Assembly: GCF_041321095.1 (NCBI RefSeq) | Contig: NZ_JBGGWE010000012.1 | Location: 150,239-214,238, forward strand | Source of the DNA: Fibrella arboris | GTDB taxonomy: Bacteria; Bacteroidota; Bacteroidia; Cytophagales; Spirosomataceae | Length of the DNA: 64,000 bases | Direction of reading: 5' to 3' | Part shown: positions 43,145 to 51,255 of the stretch, one piece after another | Numbering within the stretch: the stretch's first letter is position 1 | Layout of the letters: each line of letters opens with the position of its first letter | Position numbers and translations under genes: made by a program | Notes under the pieces: model-generated | Database searches by the model: none | What the model saw: only the letters and a program-made list of their open reading frames with translations | What the model was told of the DNA's origin: nothing

Positions 43145-43702
43145 ATGCGCCACACCTTCCCCAAAACAGAACGGCTGACCAGTCAGAAGGTCATTGACCG
43201 GCTTTTTCACCGGGAGAAGCCCGGCGCCCCACCGACTGAAAAACCGCCTGGTGACGCCCCGCTGACGTTCTACCATTTTCCATTCAGGGTACTTTATTTT
43301 CGGCATGCCCCCGACAACGTACCTGAGCGACCAGCGGGTGGGCCGGGTACGTTGCCACAAGTGCTCTTTAGCGTACCCAAACGGGCATTTAAAAAGGCTG
43401 TTGACCGAAATGCCGTTCGGCGTCGAGTGCGGGAAGCTTACCGGTTGCATAAGCATCGGCTGCTGGTTGGTGGTCATGCGGTTACGAGCCGGGAACTCAG
43501 CGGCCCTGTCGGTCCGGGCGCGGGCGGACAGGACGGCCCGCCCCTACAAATCAACCCGTTGGGGCAAAAGGCACAGCCACTTATTGGGCCGGTGGCGCAG
43601 ATTGTGTTCCTCTATACCGCGAAGACAAAAATTTCGTTTGAAGAGATAGAAAAAGGCATGAAATTAGCCTTGAAAAAAGTGGCCGGTGCCAAGGTTCAGT
43701 AG
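43145..43702 (+). CDS. rnpA: Ribonuclease P protein component with repeat-derived insertions
   Basis: A 185-residue protein, longer than the usual 115-140, read from the ATG at 43145 (MRHTFPKTERLTSQKVIDRL). The core is present: FSVPKRAFKKAVDRNAVRRRVREAYRLHKH contains the RNA-binding arginine-rich helix (quoted in part), and FLYTAKTKISFEEIEKGMK is the normal C-terminal strand and helix. Two loops are expanded. One is the Pro/Gly-rich NVPERPAGGPGTLP, encoded by an inverted ACGTACC pair. The other is about 30 residues (SGPVGPGAGGQDGPP and neighbours), encoded by the dispersed GC palindrome at 43501-43547. Function is probably retained, since both flanking halves are intact and in frame. Confidence 0.9.
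   Translation: MRHTFPKTERLTSQKVIDRLFHREKPGAPPTEKPPGDAPLTFYHFPFRVLYFRHAPDNVPERPAGGPGTLPQVLFSVPKRAFKKAVDRNAVRRRVREAYRLHKHRLLVGGHAVTSRELSGPVGPGAGGQDGPPLQINPLGQKAQPLIGPVAQIVFLYTAKTKISFEEIEKGMKLALKKVAGAKVQ
43501..43547. repeat. GC-rich palindromic repeat inserted in rnpA
   Basis: The sequence starts CGGCCCTGTCGGTCCG and ends GCCCGCCCCTAC. Read on this strand, its left part equals GCGGCCCTGTCGGTCCG of the lipoprotein gene start at 14040-14056 (minus strand), and its right end matches the GCCGCCCCTAC end of that element. The middle is shorter. It is in frame. Confidence 0.75.
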
Positions 43703-43780
43703 TTTCAACTGGCGTTGGCTCTTCAGAGCTGGCCAGACATGCGAAGTACCTGGCACCTGACACTTGAAACTCCTCCCCCT

Positions 43781-45436
43781 ATGCGTCTTTATAAGAAACT
43801 GATACTTGGCACATCGGCCCTGCTTGTTGCGGGTGGGCTGACCGCCTTTACGCGCGATGATCGGTTTTTCGAGATCGCCCGGAACCTCGACATCTACGCT
43901 ACCATGTTCAAGGAACTGAACATGTATTATGTGGATGAAGTGAATCCCAACCGCATGGTGAAAACGAGTATCGATGCGATGCTGAAGTCGCTCGATCCGT
44001 ACACCAACTTCTATGCCGAAGACGACATCGAAGATTACATGACCATGACTACCGGCCGCTACAACGGCATTGGGGCAACCATCGGTACGCGGCAGGAAAA
44101 AAGCATCGTGATGATGCTGTATGAAGGAACACCCGCCGAAAAATCGGGTCTGCTGATTGGCGACGAGATTCTGAAGATCGACGGTGTTGACATTAAAACC
44201 CGCCGCGATGCCGATCCTGGTAAGCTGCTACGGGGCCAGACGGGTACGGCTGTAAAGCTAACCGTGAAGCGGTTCGGTCAGAAAGAACCGGTCGACATTT
44301 CGGTGATGCGCGACGTGGTGAAAATGACCAACGTGCCTTACTACGGGATGTTGAATGACGAAGTCGGCTATATCGATCTGAAAGATTTTATGGCGGCGGC
44401 TGGTCGTGAGGTACGTGCCGCTTACCAGGAGTTGAAGGGGAAAGGCATGAAAAAGCTGGTGCTTGACCTCCGCGAAAACCCCGGCGGATTACTCGACCAG
44501 TCGATTGATATCTCCAATATTTTCATTCCGCGCGGTGCTGAGGTGGTTACAACCAAAGGCAAAGTGACGGAGTGGAACAAGACATACTCGGCGCTCTCGC
44601 CCGCACTGGACACCGAAATGCCGGTGGTTGTGCTGACGAATAACCACTCGGCTTCGGCCGCAGAAATCGTGTCGGGCGTTATTCAGGACTACGACCGGGG
44701 CGTACTGATTGGACAGCGCAGCTTCGGTAAAGGACTGGTGCAAACCACCCGCCCGCTTTCGTTCGGGACACGGATGAAGATCACGACGGCCAAGTATTAC
44801 ATTCCGAGCGGCCGCTGTATTCAGGCGATCGACTACAGCCACCGCAACGCCGATGGTAGCGTCGGTAAAATTGCTGATTCGCTGCGTACGGCCTTTAAAA
44901 CAAAGGCGGGGCGGACAGTCTATGATGGTGGAGGCGTAACGCCCGATATCCAGACAGAAGCGCAAACGCCATCTCCACTGGCGTTGAGCCTGACCAACAA
45001 GGGCCTGATCTTCGATTATGCGGTCAAGTACCGGCATGATCATCCGACCATAAAACCGGCCCGTGAATTCAAACTGACCGACGCCGAATACCAGGAATTT
45101 GTGAAGTGGGCGGGCGATAAAGAGTACGACTACACCACGCAGGTGGAAAAAGACCTGGGTGTGCTGGAAGCGTCGGCCAAGAAGGAAAAATACTTTGATC
45201 AGATCCAAAACCAGTTACAGGCCCTGAAGTCAAAGATGTCGCACAGTAAAGATGCCGACATGAAGACGTTCCAGACCGAAATTCGGGCGCTGCTTGAACA
45301 GGAGATTGCCGGTCATTATTACCTGCAGAAAGGCATTAAAGAAGCCTCGTTCAGTACGGATACCGACATTAAGACTGCTCTCGATTTGTTCAAGGATATG
45401 GGCAAATATGAACGGATATTGAAAGCAGGGAAATAA
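43781..45436 (+). CDS. S41-family C-terminal processing protease (CtpA/Prc-like)
   Basis: A 551-residue protein read from the ATG at 43781 (MRLYKKLILGTSALLVAGGL, signal or anchor). It has a PDZ domain at about 75-165 (YNGIGATIGTRQEKSIVMML, then KSGLLIGDEILKIDG) and a peptidase S41 domain: LVLDLRENPGGLLDQSIDIS, the catalytic serine in NNHSASAAEIVSG and the lysine in GQRSFGKGLVQ. Such periplasmic proteases trim or degrade proteins at their C-termini. It follows rnpA by 78 bases that hold one arm of a dispersed repeat. It ends at a large purine/pyrimidine hairpin. Confidence 0.93.
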   Translation: MRLYKKLILGTSALLVAGGLTAFTRDDRFFEIARNLDIYATMFKELNMYYVDEVNPNRMVKTSIDAMLKSLDPYTNFYAEDDIEDYMTMTTGRYNGIGATIGTRQEKSIVMMLYEGTPAEKSGLLIGDEILKIDGVDIKTRRDADPGKLLRGQTGTAVKLTVKRFGQKEPVDISVMRDVVKMTNVPYYGMLNDEVGYIDLKDFMAAAGREVRAAYQELKGKGMKKLVLDLRENPGGLLDQSIDISNIFIPRGAEVVTTKGKVTEWNKTYSALSPALDTEMPVVVLTNNHSASAAEIVSGVIQDYDRGVLIGQRSFGKGLVQTTRPLSFGTRMKITTAKYYIPSGRCIQAIDYSHRNADGSVGKIADSLRTAFKTKAGRTVYDGGGVTPDIQTEAQTPSPLALSLTNKGLIFDYAVKYRHDHPTIKPAREFKLTDAEYQEFVKWAGDKEYDYTTQVEKDLGVLEASAKKEKYFDQIQNQLQALKSKMSHSKDADMKTFQTEIRALLEQEIAGHYYLQKGIKEASFSTDTDIKTALDLFKDMGKYERILKAGK

Positions 45437-45580
45437 GGGGAGGAAAGGAGGAAAGGAGGAAAGGGGGAAGGGAGGAAAGGAGGAAAGGTTGCTGACGCCA
45501 GTGTATCTGCTCTCGCGTCAGTAACCTTTCTTCCCCCTTCCCCCTTTCCCCCTCTCCTCCTTTCCTCCTTTCCTCCCCTT
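45435..45580. repeat. Large nested purine/pyrimidine hairpin between ctpA-like gene and tsaB
   Basis: A perfect 25-base outer stem (45435-45459 with 45556-45580) is made of AAGGAGG units. An inner stem (45484-45498 with 45515-45529, one mismatch) contains AAAGGTTGCTGACGC. One strand is almost pure purine over 50 bases, then almost pure pyrimidine. A T6 run at 45587-45592 follows, so it can terminate the upstream transcript. Confidence 0.75.
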
Positions 45581-45594
45581 CCTCCTTTTTTAAA

Positions 45595-46314
45595 ATGATC
45601 CTTTCCCTCGACACGTCTACCACCGTTTGCTCGGTAGCACTGCATCAGCTTGATGGCACACTGCTGGGCTGTTATGAACTGTTTACCGAACGCACCGCCT
45701 CGTCGCGGCTGACTACGCTGGTACAGGAGGTTGTGGCGCACACAGGCCACGCCCTTGCGGCTGTTTCAGCTATTGCTGTGGCCAAAGGGCCAGGCTCCTA
45801 TACGGGCCTGCGTATTGGCGTGTCTACCGCCAAGGGTCTGTGCATGGCGCTCGATAAACCGCTGATCGGTATTAATACGCTGGCTGCCATGACTGAGCAG
45901 GTACGCCCGTTTTATCAACCAGGCAAATCCACCGCCTCGGCAGACCGGCTGGGTACGTTGTTTTGCCCCATGATCGACGCGCGACGCATGGAGGTGTACT
46001 GCGCGTTCTACGACCAGAACGGGGGCGAGGTGCGGGCTACCTCGGCCACGGTGCTCGATGAAGCCTCATTTGCTGACTTACTAGACTCCCATCGGGTTGT
46101 CTTTTTTGGCGATGGTGCCGCCAAAGCGCAGCCTGCCCTGACGCATGCCAATGCTCATTTCCCACCGGTTCAGGTACGCCCTTCAGCGCGTACGGTAGGT
46201 ACGCTGGCGGCAAAAGCATATGTGGCGGGCGACTTCGAAGACCTGGTCACTTTCGAACCGTATTATCTCAAAGAATTCATGACCACTACGCCAAAGCAGA
46301 AGGTAAGTCAATAA
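45595..46314 (+). CDS. tsaB: tRNA threonylcarbamoyladenosine biosynthesis protein TsaB
   Basis: A 239-residue ASKHA-fold partner of TsaD. It has the N-terminal LSLDTSTTVCSVALHQ and the family block AVAKGPGSYTGLRIGVSTAKGL. It is needed for t6A modification of tRNA, as a scaffold that activates TsaD (7721-8731). Length is standard. The ATG follows the T-run of the upstream hairpin by two bases, leaving little room for a leader unless transcription starts within the hairpin region. Confidence 0.96.
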   Translation: MILSLDTSTTVCSVALHQLDGTLLGCYELFTERTASSRLTTLVQEVVAHTGHALAAVSAIAVAKGPGSYTGLRIGVSTAKGLCMALDKPLIGINTLAAMTEQVRPFYQPGKSTASADRLGTLFCPMIDARRMEVYCAFYDQNGGEVRATSATVLDEASFADLLDSHRVVFFGDGAAKAQPALTHANAHFPPVQVRPSARTVGTLAAKAYVAGDFEDLVTFEPYYLKEFMTTTPKQKVSQ

Positions 46315-46367
46315 GCTGATAGGGACTCTATTGGGCCTAGAGCTCCTGCCCCTATTTCAATTTCGCC

Positions 46368-46679
46368 TCAGTCGGGCAACGTTCGGAGGTGACGGAAAAC
46401 TTTGTGATCAGCGTAAAAGGTACCTCCCGGAATGAATGACGCCAGCAGCGCCAGCATGGTTTTGCCTAAGGGCCAGTTGTATTCCGTCTTTGCCTGAATG
46501 ATCGTCAGAACGTAAAGAAGAAAGAGTAATCCATGAATGGGGCCAATCAGTTGTACGGCTTCCGGATGTCCGCCGATGCGTTTCAATGGAACGGCAATGA
46601 AAACAAGGAGCAGCAGGGATAGGCCCTCAGCTAATCCGATCAGCCGTAGGCGAATTTTGGGCGAATTGAACAGGTTCAT
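46368..46679 (-). CDS. DUF3817 family membrane protein
   Basis: A 103-residue protein with three hydrophobic helices. The family pattern is clear: RLIGLAEGLSLLLLVFIAVP, then PLKRIGG and GPIHGLLFLLYVL, followed by a conserved lysine/tryptophan region (NWPLGKTMLALLASFIPGG). The function is unknown; related domains occur fused to transporters. It is downstream of another small membrane protein on the same strand (35-base gap) and convergent with tsaB. Confidence 0.88.
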   Translation of the reverse strand: MNLFNSPKIRLRLIGLAEGLSLLLLVFIAVPLKRIGGHPEAVQLIGPIHGLLFLLYVLTIIQAKTEYNWPLGKTMLALLASFIPGGTFYADHKVFRHLRTLPD

Positions 46680-46714
46680 TGCTTTTTGTCAGGTAACGTT
46701 AGTCAAGTTGTTTT

Positions 46715-47182
46715 TTAAAAGGTGCGGATCCAGGGGCGATCAGCCAGGGGAGAGAACGGCCAGGGAATAGCCAGCAGGATTAACAGTAGCCCGGCCGTGA
46801 AATAAATGGCGGTGGTTTTAAAGCGTTGCCGGCCATCGGTTTGCCGCTTGGCTTTACTCGATCCGATGGTCATGACGATAACGGCTGTTATCATCAGGCC
46901 ACTATGAATAAGGGCGAAAAAAGAGAGCGCTGGTGCTTCGCTGAAAGCAGGGCGGGTCTGCCAGTAGTAACGAATAAGCGGACTAATAATGTAGAGGTAG
47001 AACCCAACGAGAAACTGGGTATGCACAATCGACGTAGCGGCGATACGTATCGTCTGGTCAACTGGCTTGTAGGCACGTGCCTGAAGCAGGCCGCTATACG
47101 CACTGACTAGGGTAGCTAGCAGACTAAGTACTACCAGCCAGCGCAGGCTGCTGTGAATCAGAAGGATATATGGGTAAAGCAT
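46715..47182 (-). CDS. Four-helix membrane protein of unknown function (cytochrome b-like)
   Basis: A 155-residue protein read from the ATG at 47180-47182 (MLYPYILLIHSSLRWLVVLS); an upstream ATG at 47209 is less likely. It has four transmembrane segments with histidines inside or near helices (LLIHSSLRW, SIVHTQFLVGFYLYI, FFALIHSGLMITAV), a pattern that could bind haem as in small cytochrome b-type proteins. I cannot name a family with confidence. It is probably co-transcribed with the DUF3817 gene downstream. Confidence 0.65.
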   Translation of the reverse strand: MLYPYILLIHSSLRWLVVLSLLATLVSAYSGLLQARAYKPVDQTIRIAATSIVHTQFLVGFYLYIISPLIRYYWQTRPAFSEAPALSFFALIHSGLMITAVIVMTIGSSKAKRQTDGRQRFKTTAIYFTAGLLLILLAIPWPFSPLADRPWIRTF

Positions 47183-47235
47183 GAAAGGCAATCGCAGGTA
47201 CGGGCACAAAGTTCTGCAATCCCGTTGCCTTTTAG

Positions 47236-48165
47236 CTAGGCCATTCCCGGCAGAAATTGGTCAGAATCAATCATTTTTCGAAAATTAACCGGGCTAACGC
47301 CGGCATACTTACGAAACAGCTTTCCAAAACCTGACTGGTCGGTAAAGCCAAGTTCGGCAGCGATTTGGCCAATAGCCATTTTCGACTGGAAAAGTAAGAC
47401 TTTGGCTTCAAGTACCCGACGCTGATCGATCCAGACCGACGGTGAATGGCCTGTTCGGGCTTTAACTACTTTGTTCAGGTGATTGGCGCTGATGTGCAGC
47501 CGGTCGGCATACTGGGTTACCTGATTCAGTTGCCGGATATGGTCATCGAGCAGGCGCATAAATCGCTGAACGAGCCGGTCGCCTGCATCCGTTTGACTGG
47601 GCGTTTTTCCGGCGTAGGCCCGATTTATTTCGCTTAATGCCGCCAGAAGGTAAGGCCGAATGATATCCGTTCGACTGGCCCCCGATTCGGTGTATTCAAC
47701 CAGCAACCGATTCAGCAGACTGCTCAGAAAACCCGTTTGTTGAGCCGACAAGTCAGTCAGTGGGTTGTTACTCAGTTTTAGGAAGTCGAAACTGGTCTCA
47801 TGAATGGTGCTTATCAGTAATTCCTGACTAAAGAGGCTCATGAACCCGGTTGTTTCTTCCTGAATGGCGTTGATCGAGAAGATTTGCGACGCCGGAATGA
47901 CAACCAGTTGCTGACTGGTAACCGTACAGGATTGATGTCCGATCGTCAGCTCAATCTGGCCGCTGGTCAGCACGAACAACACGTGATTTTCTGTTCGCCC
48001 GGGCGGCACGGGGAGTTTAATAACTGGTCGGGCAAACTCGAGTGGCGCAATGATGAACTGGTTGAAATTGGGTCGAAATCGTTGCTCCCAGGCGTCATCT
48101 TTCTCCAGAAAACGCTCGCTCGCGATGCTGGGGCTGATAGACGGGAAACTGTCATTGTTGTTCAT
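47236..48165 (-). CDS. AraC-family transcriptional regulator
   Basis: A 309-residue regulator. The N-terminal cupin-like sensor region (about 30-135) contains LFVLTSGQIELTIGHQSC. The C-terminal AraC DNA-binding domain (about 205-305) has two helix-turn-helix units: VTQYADRLHISANHLNKVVKARTG and IGQIAAELGFTDQSGFGKLF (quoted in part), ending GVSPVNFRK. ACGTACCTG (48167-48175) sits two bases upstream of its start codon, where a ribosome or repressor would bind. The oxidoreductase pair upstream on the same strand is a possible target. Confidence 0.93.
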   Translation of the reverse strand: MNNNDSFPSISPSIASERFLEKDDAWEQRFRPNFNQFIIAPLEFARPVIKLPVPPGRTENHVLFVLTSGQIELTIGHQSCTVTSQQLVVIPASQIFSINAIQEETTGFMSLFSQELLISTIHETSFDFLKLSNNPLTDLSAQQTGFLSSLLNRLLVEYTESGASRTDIIRPYLLAALSEINRAYAGKTPSQTDAGDRLVQRFMRLLDDHIRQLNQVTQYADRLHISANHLNKVVKARTGHSPSVWIDQRRVLEAKVLLFQSKMAIGQIAAELGFTDQSGFGKLFRKYAGVSPVNFRKMIDSDQFLPGMA

Positions 48166-48235
48166 AACGTACCTGAGAATAAATTCTGGCTTACTGTTTC
48201 CACCAAGCCAAAATCAGAGATAAGCTAGTCAAAAC

Positions 48236-48826
48236 CTACTCATTCCATGCATTCTGCCCTTTCAATGGCATACAGGCGATAAATGGACCCGGAACAGGGT
48301 CGTAGGCCAGCACTTCTCTGCCAATTTTCTCGCTGGTATAATAGCCCAATAACGTGAGGCTTTTCAGGCGCCGGAAGAAGGCGGGTGGGCCGGCTGGTTT
48401 CAGCGTGATACCCCAAAGCGAAGGCGGGAACGGCGCTGCTTCTTTATCCAGTGTTAACAGGAATGCTTCGCGTTGGGTGGGCGTGCAGGCGACAAACGAT
48501 TGGCCATTCTCTTTTTCGCACCGTTCTTCCAGGGTTTCCAACCCGGCAAGGAAATCGTTCTGATCGGCTTCGCTGAGCAGTTCGTTCAACATCTGATCAA
48601 CAAACTGCGGCACACCCAGTTCTTTCGCGCCCGGCGTGCTGGTTTTGGGCAAGATTGTTTCGGTGATTTCGGCGATCGTGTTTGCCTGGTCGTTGGTCAA
48701 AAACAGGGGTTTCCAATCGAGGTGTGCTTCTTTTGTGCACGCAACGAAGGTGTCGGTCAGCGCGGCTACGGAGACCGTGTAGCCCATGAAAAGGGCCGAC
48801 TGTTTTAAGGCATCTCTACGGTTCAT
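48236..48826 (-). CDS. Gluconate 2-dehydrogenase subunit 3 family protein (second copy)
   Basis: A 196-residue small subunit of the GMC pair, with an N-terminal secretion signal (MNRRDALKQSALFMGYTVSV, containing an RR pair) and the family blocks IAEITETILPKTSTPGAKEL and AYDPVPGPFIACMPL. Its ATG overlaps the stop of the catalytic gene by four bases (ATGA), so translation is coupled. Here it follows the catalytic gene, whereas in the first pair it precedes it. Confidence 0.88.
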   Translation of the reverse strand: MNRRDALKQSALFMGYTVSVAALTDTFVACTKEAHLDWKPLFLTNDQANTIAEITETILPKTSTPGAKELGVPQFVDQMLNELLSEADQNDFLAGLETLEERCEKENGQSFVACTPTQREAFLLTLDKEAAPFPPSLWGITLKPAGPPAFFRRLKSLTLLGYYTSEKIGREVLAYDPVPGPFIACMPLKGQNAWNE

Positions 48827-50547
48827 AGCGCTTTTTTGTTCAATGAACTGGTGGCAAAATCAACGGCACGGGCAGTTAACGCCATGTACGTTATCGACGG
48901 GTTCACACACGACGATGAGGTCATACAGGCACCATCGGTAACAAATACGTTGGGTACGTTGTGAAGCTGGTTGTTGCCGTTGAGTACCGATGTGTTGGGG
49001 TCGCGGCCCATGCGCGCCGTACCCATTTCGTGAACTCCTACGCCAATACCCCCCGAATGATCGAAGGTGGTAATGTTTTTCATACCGGCCACTTCGAGCA
49101 TATCGGCGGCATCGGCCATGATCTGCTTGCGCATACTCAGTTCATTCTGCTTGAATTCGGCGTCGAACACCAATACGGGCAGGCCCCACTGGTCTTTTTT
49201 ATCGGGGTGGAGCGTCACCTTGTTGTCGTGGTAAGGAAGCACTTCGCCGAAACCCATCAGGCCCATGCTCCAGCCACCCGGTTTGAACAGCGATTCTTTA
49301 AACGCGGCCCCAACCCCCGGCTGACTGACCCCGCTGCTCCAGTTGCTACGTCCGGCACCGGCTCCCTGGTAATCGTACCCGCGCAGGAAGTTTGGGTTCT
49401 TCGTTTTCTCATCGAGATTAACGTACCTGGGAATAAACAGTCCGGCAGGTTTACGGCCTTTGTAATACTGGTCTTCGAACCCATCATACGTACCCATAGC
49501 CCCCACGTGGTAATGGTGATCCATGATGTTATGCCCCAGTTCGCCGCTATCGTTACCCAGCCCATCCGGGAATCGGGTTGAGGTTGAGTTCAATAAAATC
49601 TGCGTCGTGGCCATCGCGGAAGCGCAGCAAAAAAACAGGGTAGCGTAAAACTCCGTCATCTCCTTCGTTTCCGAATCCACGACGCGTACCCCGGTGACCC
49701 GCCCTGTTTTTTCATCGTAAATCAGCGAATGCACCACTGAATTAGGCCGGACGGCCAGGTTATTTGTGCGGTTGGCAGCGGGCAGCGTGGCGGCATTACT
49801 GCTGAAATAAGCGCCGTAGGGGCACCCGCGTGAGCAGCGGTTGCGGTTCTGGCATTGCCCACGCCCCAGTTCAAGGTGCCAGGGTTGCGGCTCGGTCAGG
49901 TGGGCAACGCGACCGCAGGTGACAGCTCGGGTGCCGTATTTTTTCATCACCTCCTGCTTGAAATGCTTCTCCAGGCAATTCAGGTCCATCGGTGGCAGAA
50001 ATTCTCCGTCGGGCAGGTGGTCGAGCCCCAGCTTTTCGCCGCTGATGCCAACGAATTTCTCCACGTATGAATACCAGGGCGCAATGTCTTTGTAGCGGAT
50101 GGGCCAGTCAACGGCGATGCCTTCGCGGGCATTGGCCGTAAAATCGAGATCGCTCCAGCGGTAGCAGTGCTTGCCCCAGGTGAGTGAGCGGCCACCAACG
50201 TGATTCCCCCGAATCCAGTCGAACCGTTTGGTTTCGATGTATGGGTCTTCGAGATCATTCGTGAAAAAATGCTTCGTACTCTCGCCAACAAATCCGCTTC
50301 GAGTCTGGATATGGTACTTCTGCTGATCGTCATAATTCAGGCCGCCACGGTGCTCCATGTCCCAATGATCCTGCATCATGGTCGGGTAGTCTTCAACATG
50401 GTTTACCAGGCGCCCTTTCTCCAGCACCAGTGTTTTCAGGCCTTTCTCACAAAGCTCTTTAGCGGCCCAGCCGCCGCTCATGCCTGAGCCGACAACAATG
50501 GCGTCGTACCGGTGTGTCTGATTTACGGTGGTATTTAGGTTTGCCAT
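48823..50547 (-). CDS. GMC oxidoreductase with Fe-S motif (second copy)
   Basis: A 574-residue flavoprotein with FAD motif VVGSGMSGGWAAKEL (about 18-32), the cysteine triad C232, C238, C242 (CQNRNRCSRGC, CX5CX3C) proposed to hold a [3Fe-4S] cluster, and the catalytic pair H506 (HEMGTARMG) and N549 (SCVNPS). It is highly similar to the protein at 17295-19007 along its whole length, including AVDWPIRYKDIAPWYSYVEK. Likely role: periplasmic sugar or polyol oxidation with the small subunit next to it. No cytochrome subunit is encoded nearby, so the electron acceptor is unknown. Confidence 0.9.
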   Translation of the reverse strand: MANLNTTVNQTHRYDAIVVGSGMSGGWAAKELCEKGLKTLVLEKGRLVNHVEDYPTMMQDHWDMEHRGGLNYDDQQKYHIQTRSGFVGESTKHFFTNDLEDPYIETKRFDWIRGNHVGGRSLTWGKHCYRWSDLDFTANAREGIAVDWPIRYKDIAPWYSYVEKFVGISGEKLGLDHLPDGEFLPPMDLNCLEKHFKQEVMKKYGTRAVTCGRVAHLTEPQPWHLELGRGQCQNRNRCSRGCPYGAYFSSNAATLPAANRTNNLAVRPNSVVHSLIYDEKTGRVTGVRVVDSETKEMTEFYATLFFCCASAMATTQILLNSTSTRFPDGLGNDSGELGHNIMDHHYHVGAMGTYDGFEDQYYKGRKPAGLFIPRYVNLDEKTKNPNFLRGYDYQGAGAGRSNWSSGVSQPGVGAAFKESLFKPGGWSMGLMGFGEVLPYHDNKVTLHPDKKDQWGLPVLVFDAEFKQNELSMRKQIMADAADMLEVAGMKNITTFDHSGGIGVGVHEMGTARMGRDPNTSVLNGNNQLHNVPNVFVTDGACMTSSSCVNPSITYMALTARAVDFATSSLNKKAL

Positions 50548-50702
50548 TCTGTTTGGTCTTTAGGTAAATATAGGGTGTCGGCGGAAATCTACTCAATACG
50601 TTTCCATTCGCCCCAAAATCGTGCTGTTTGTCCCACCGACCTGGTTGCCGCCGACGATTTGATCTACATTTAACCCAGTCAAAACCAAACGCATTAAACA
50701 CC

Positions 50703-51134
50703 ATGAAAACGCTTGCATTCGCCGCTACGCTGTTTGTTTCACTCGGCTTAACCGTTGCTGCTCAGGCCCAAACGAAAACCTACACACTGACCATAACCGT
50801 TGGGAACCTCGTGGAACGGAAGGGCACCGTCCGGGTTGGGCTGATCACGAGAGCGGAAAATTTTATGGGTAAGGCCGACATGGATACCGTTCTTGCCGTA
50901 CCTGCCGAGGGGCCTCTGGTGATTACCTTCATTAACCTGCCCGCAGGTACGTATGCCGCCCGCTTGTATCAGGATCTGAACGATAACAAGCAGATGGATA
51001 TACAGAATGGCAGGCCAGAGGAGCCGTTCGGCTTTTCTAAAATAAGTATGCTGATGGGGCCACCTTCGTTCGACGAGGCTTCCTTTCTACTGGCTGAAGA
51101 CACCGCGATGAAAATTAGCCTGATCAGTTTGTAG
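50703..51134 (+). CDS. Secreted DUF2141 family protein
   Basis: A 143-residue protein read from the ATG at 50703 (signal peptide MKTLAFAATLFVSLGLTVAA). The mature domain is a beta-sandwich with the family motif LYQDLNDNKQMDIQNGRPEEPFGFS (quoted in part), whose acidic loop resembles a calcium site. Its function is unknown. It is divergent from the GMC gene with a 155-base gap and ends before a hairpin of the TTGAAACCTGACACTTGAAAC family. Confidence 0.88.
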   Translation: MKTLAFAATLFVSLGLTVAAQAQTKTYTLTITVGNLVERKGTVRVGLITRAENFMGKADMDTVLAVPAEGPLVITFINLPAGTYAARLYQDLNDNKQMDIQNGRPEEPFGFSKISMLMGPPSFDEASFLLAEDTAMKISLISL

Positions 51135-51149
51135 GGAAATCAGGTGTCA

Positions 51150-51220
51150 GGTGTCAAGTTTCAGGTGTGCTGCTTGGGTAACGGGTTAGTAACAAGGCAG
51201 CGCACCTGAAACCTGACACT
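51150..51220. repeat. Inverted repeat of the TTGAAACCTGACACTTGAAAC family
   Basis: Arms 51150-51173 and 51197-51220 pair with about four mismatches; the right arm reads GCACCTGAAACCTGACACTT. Related copies lie at 42697-42760 and, as a single arm, at 43755-43775. Confidence 0.6.
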
Positions 51221-51255
51221 TGAAACTTGAACCTTCTCCCTTCCGTTCTTTCGGT

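Noticed and set aside
44489..45208. Minus-strand frame of 239 codons opposite the S41 protease gene
   Set aside because: Mirror frame without features.
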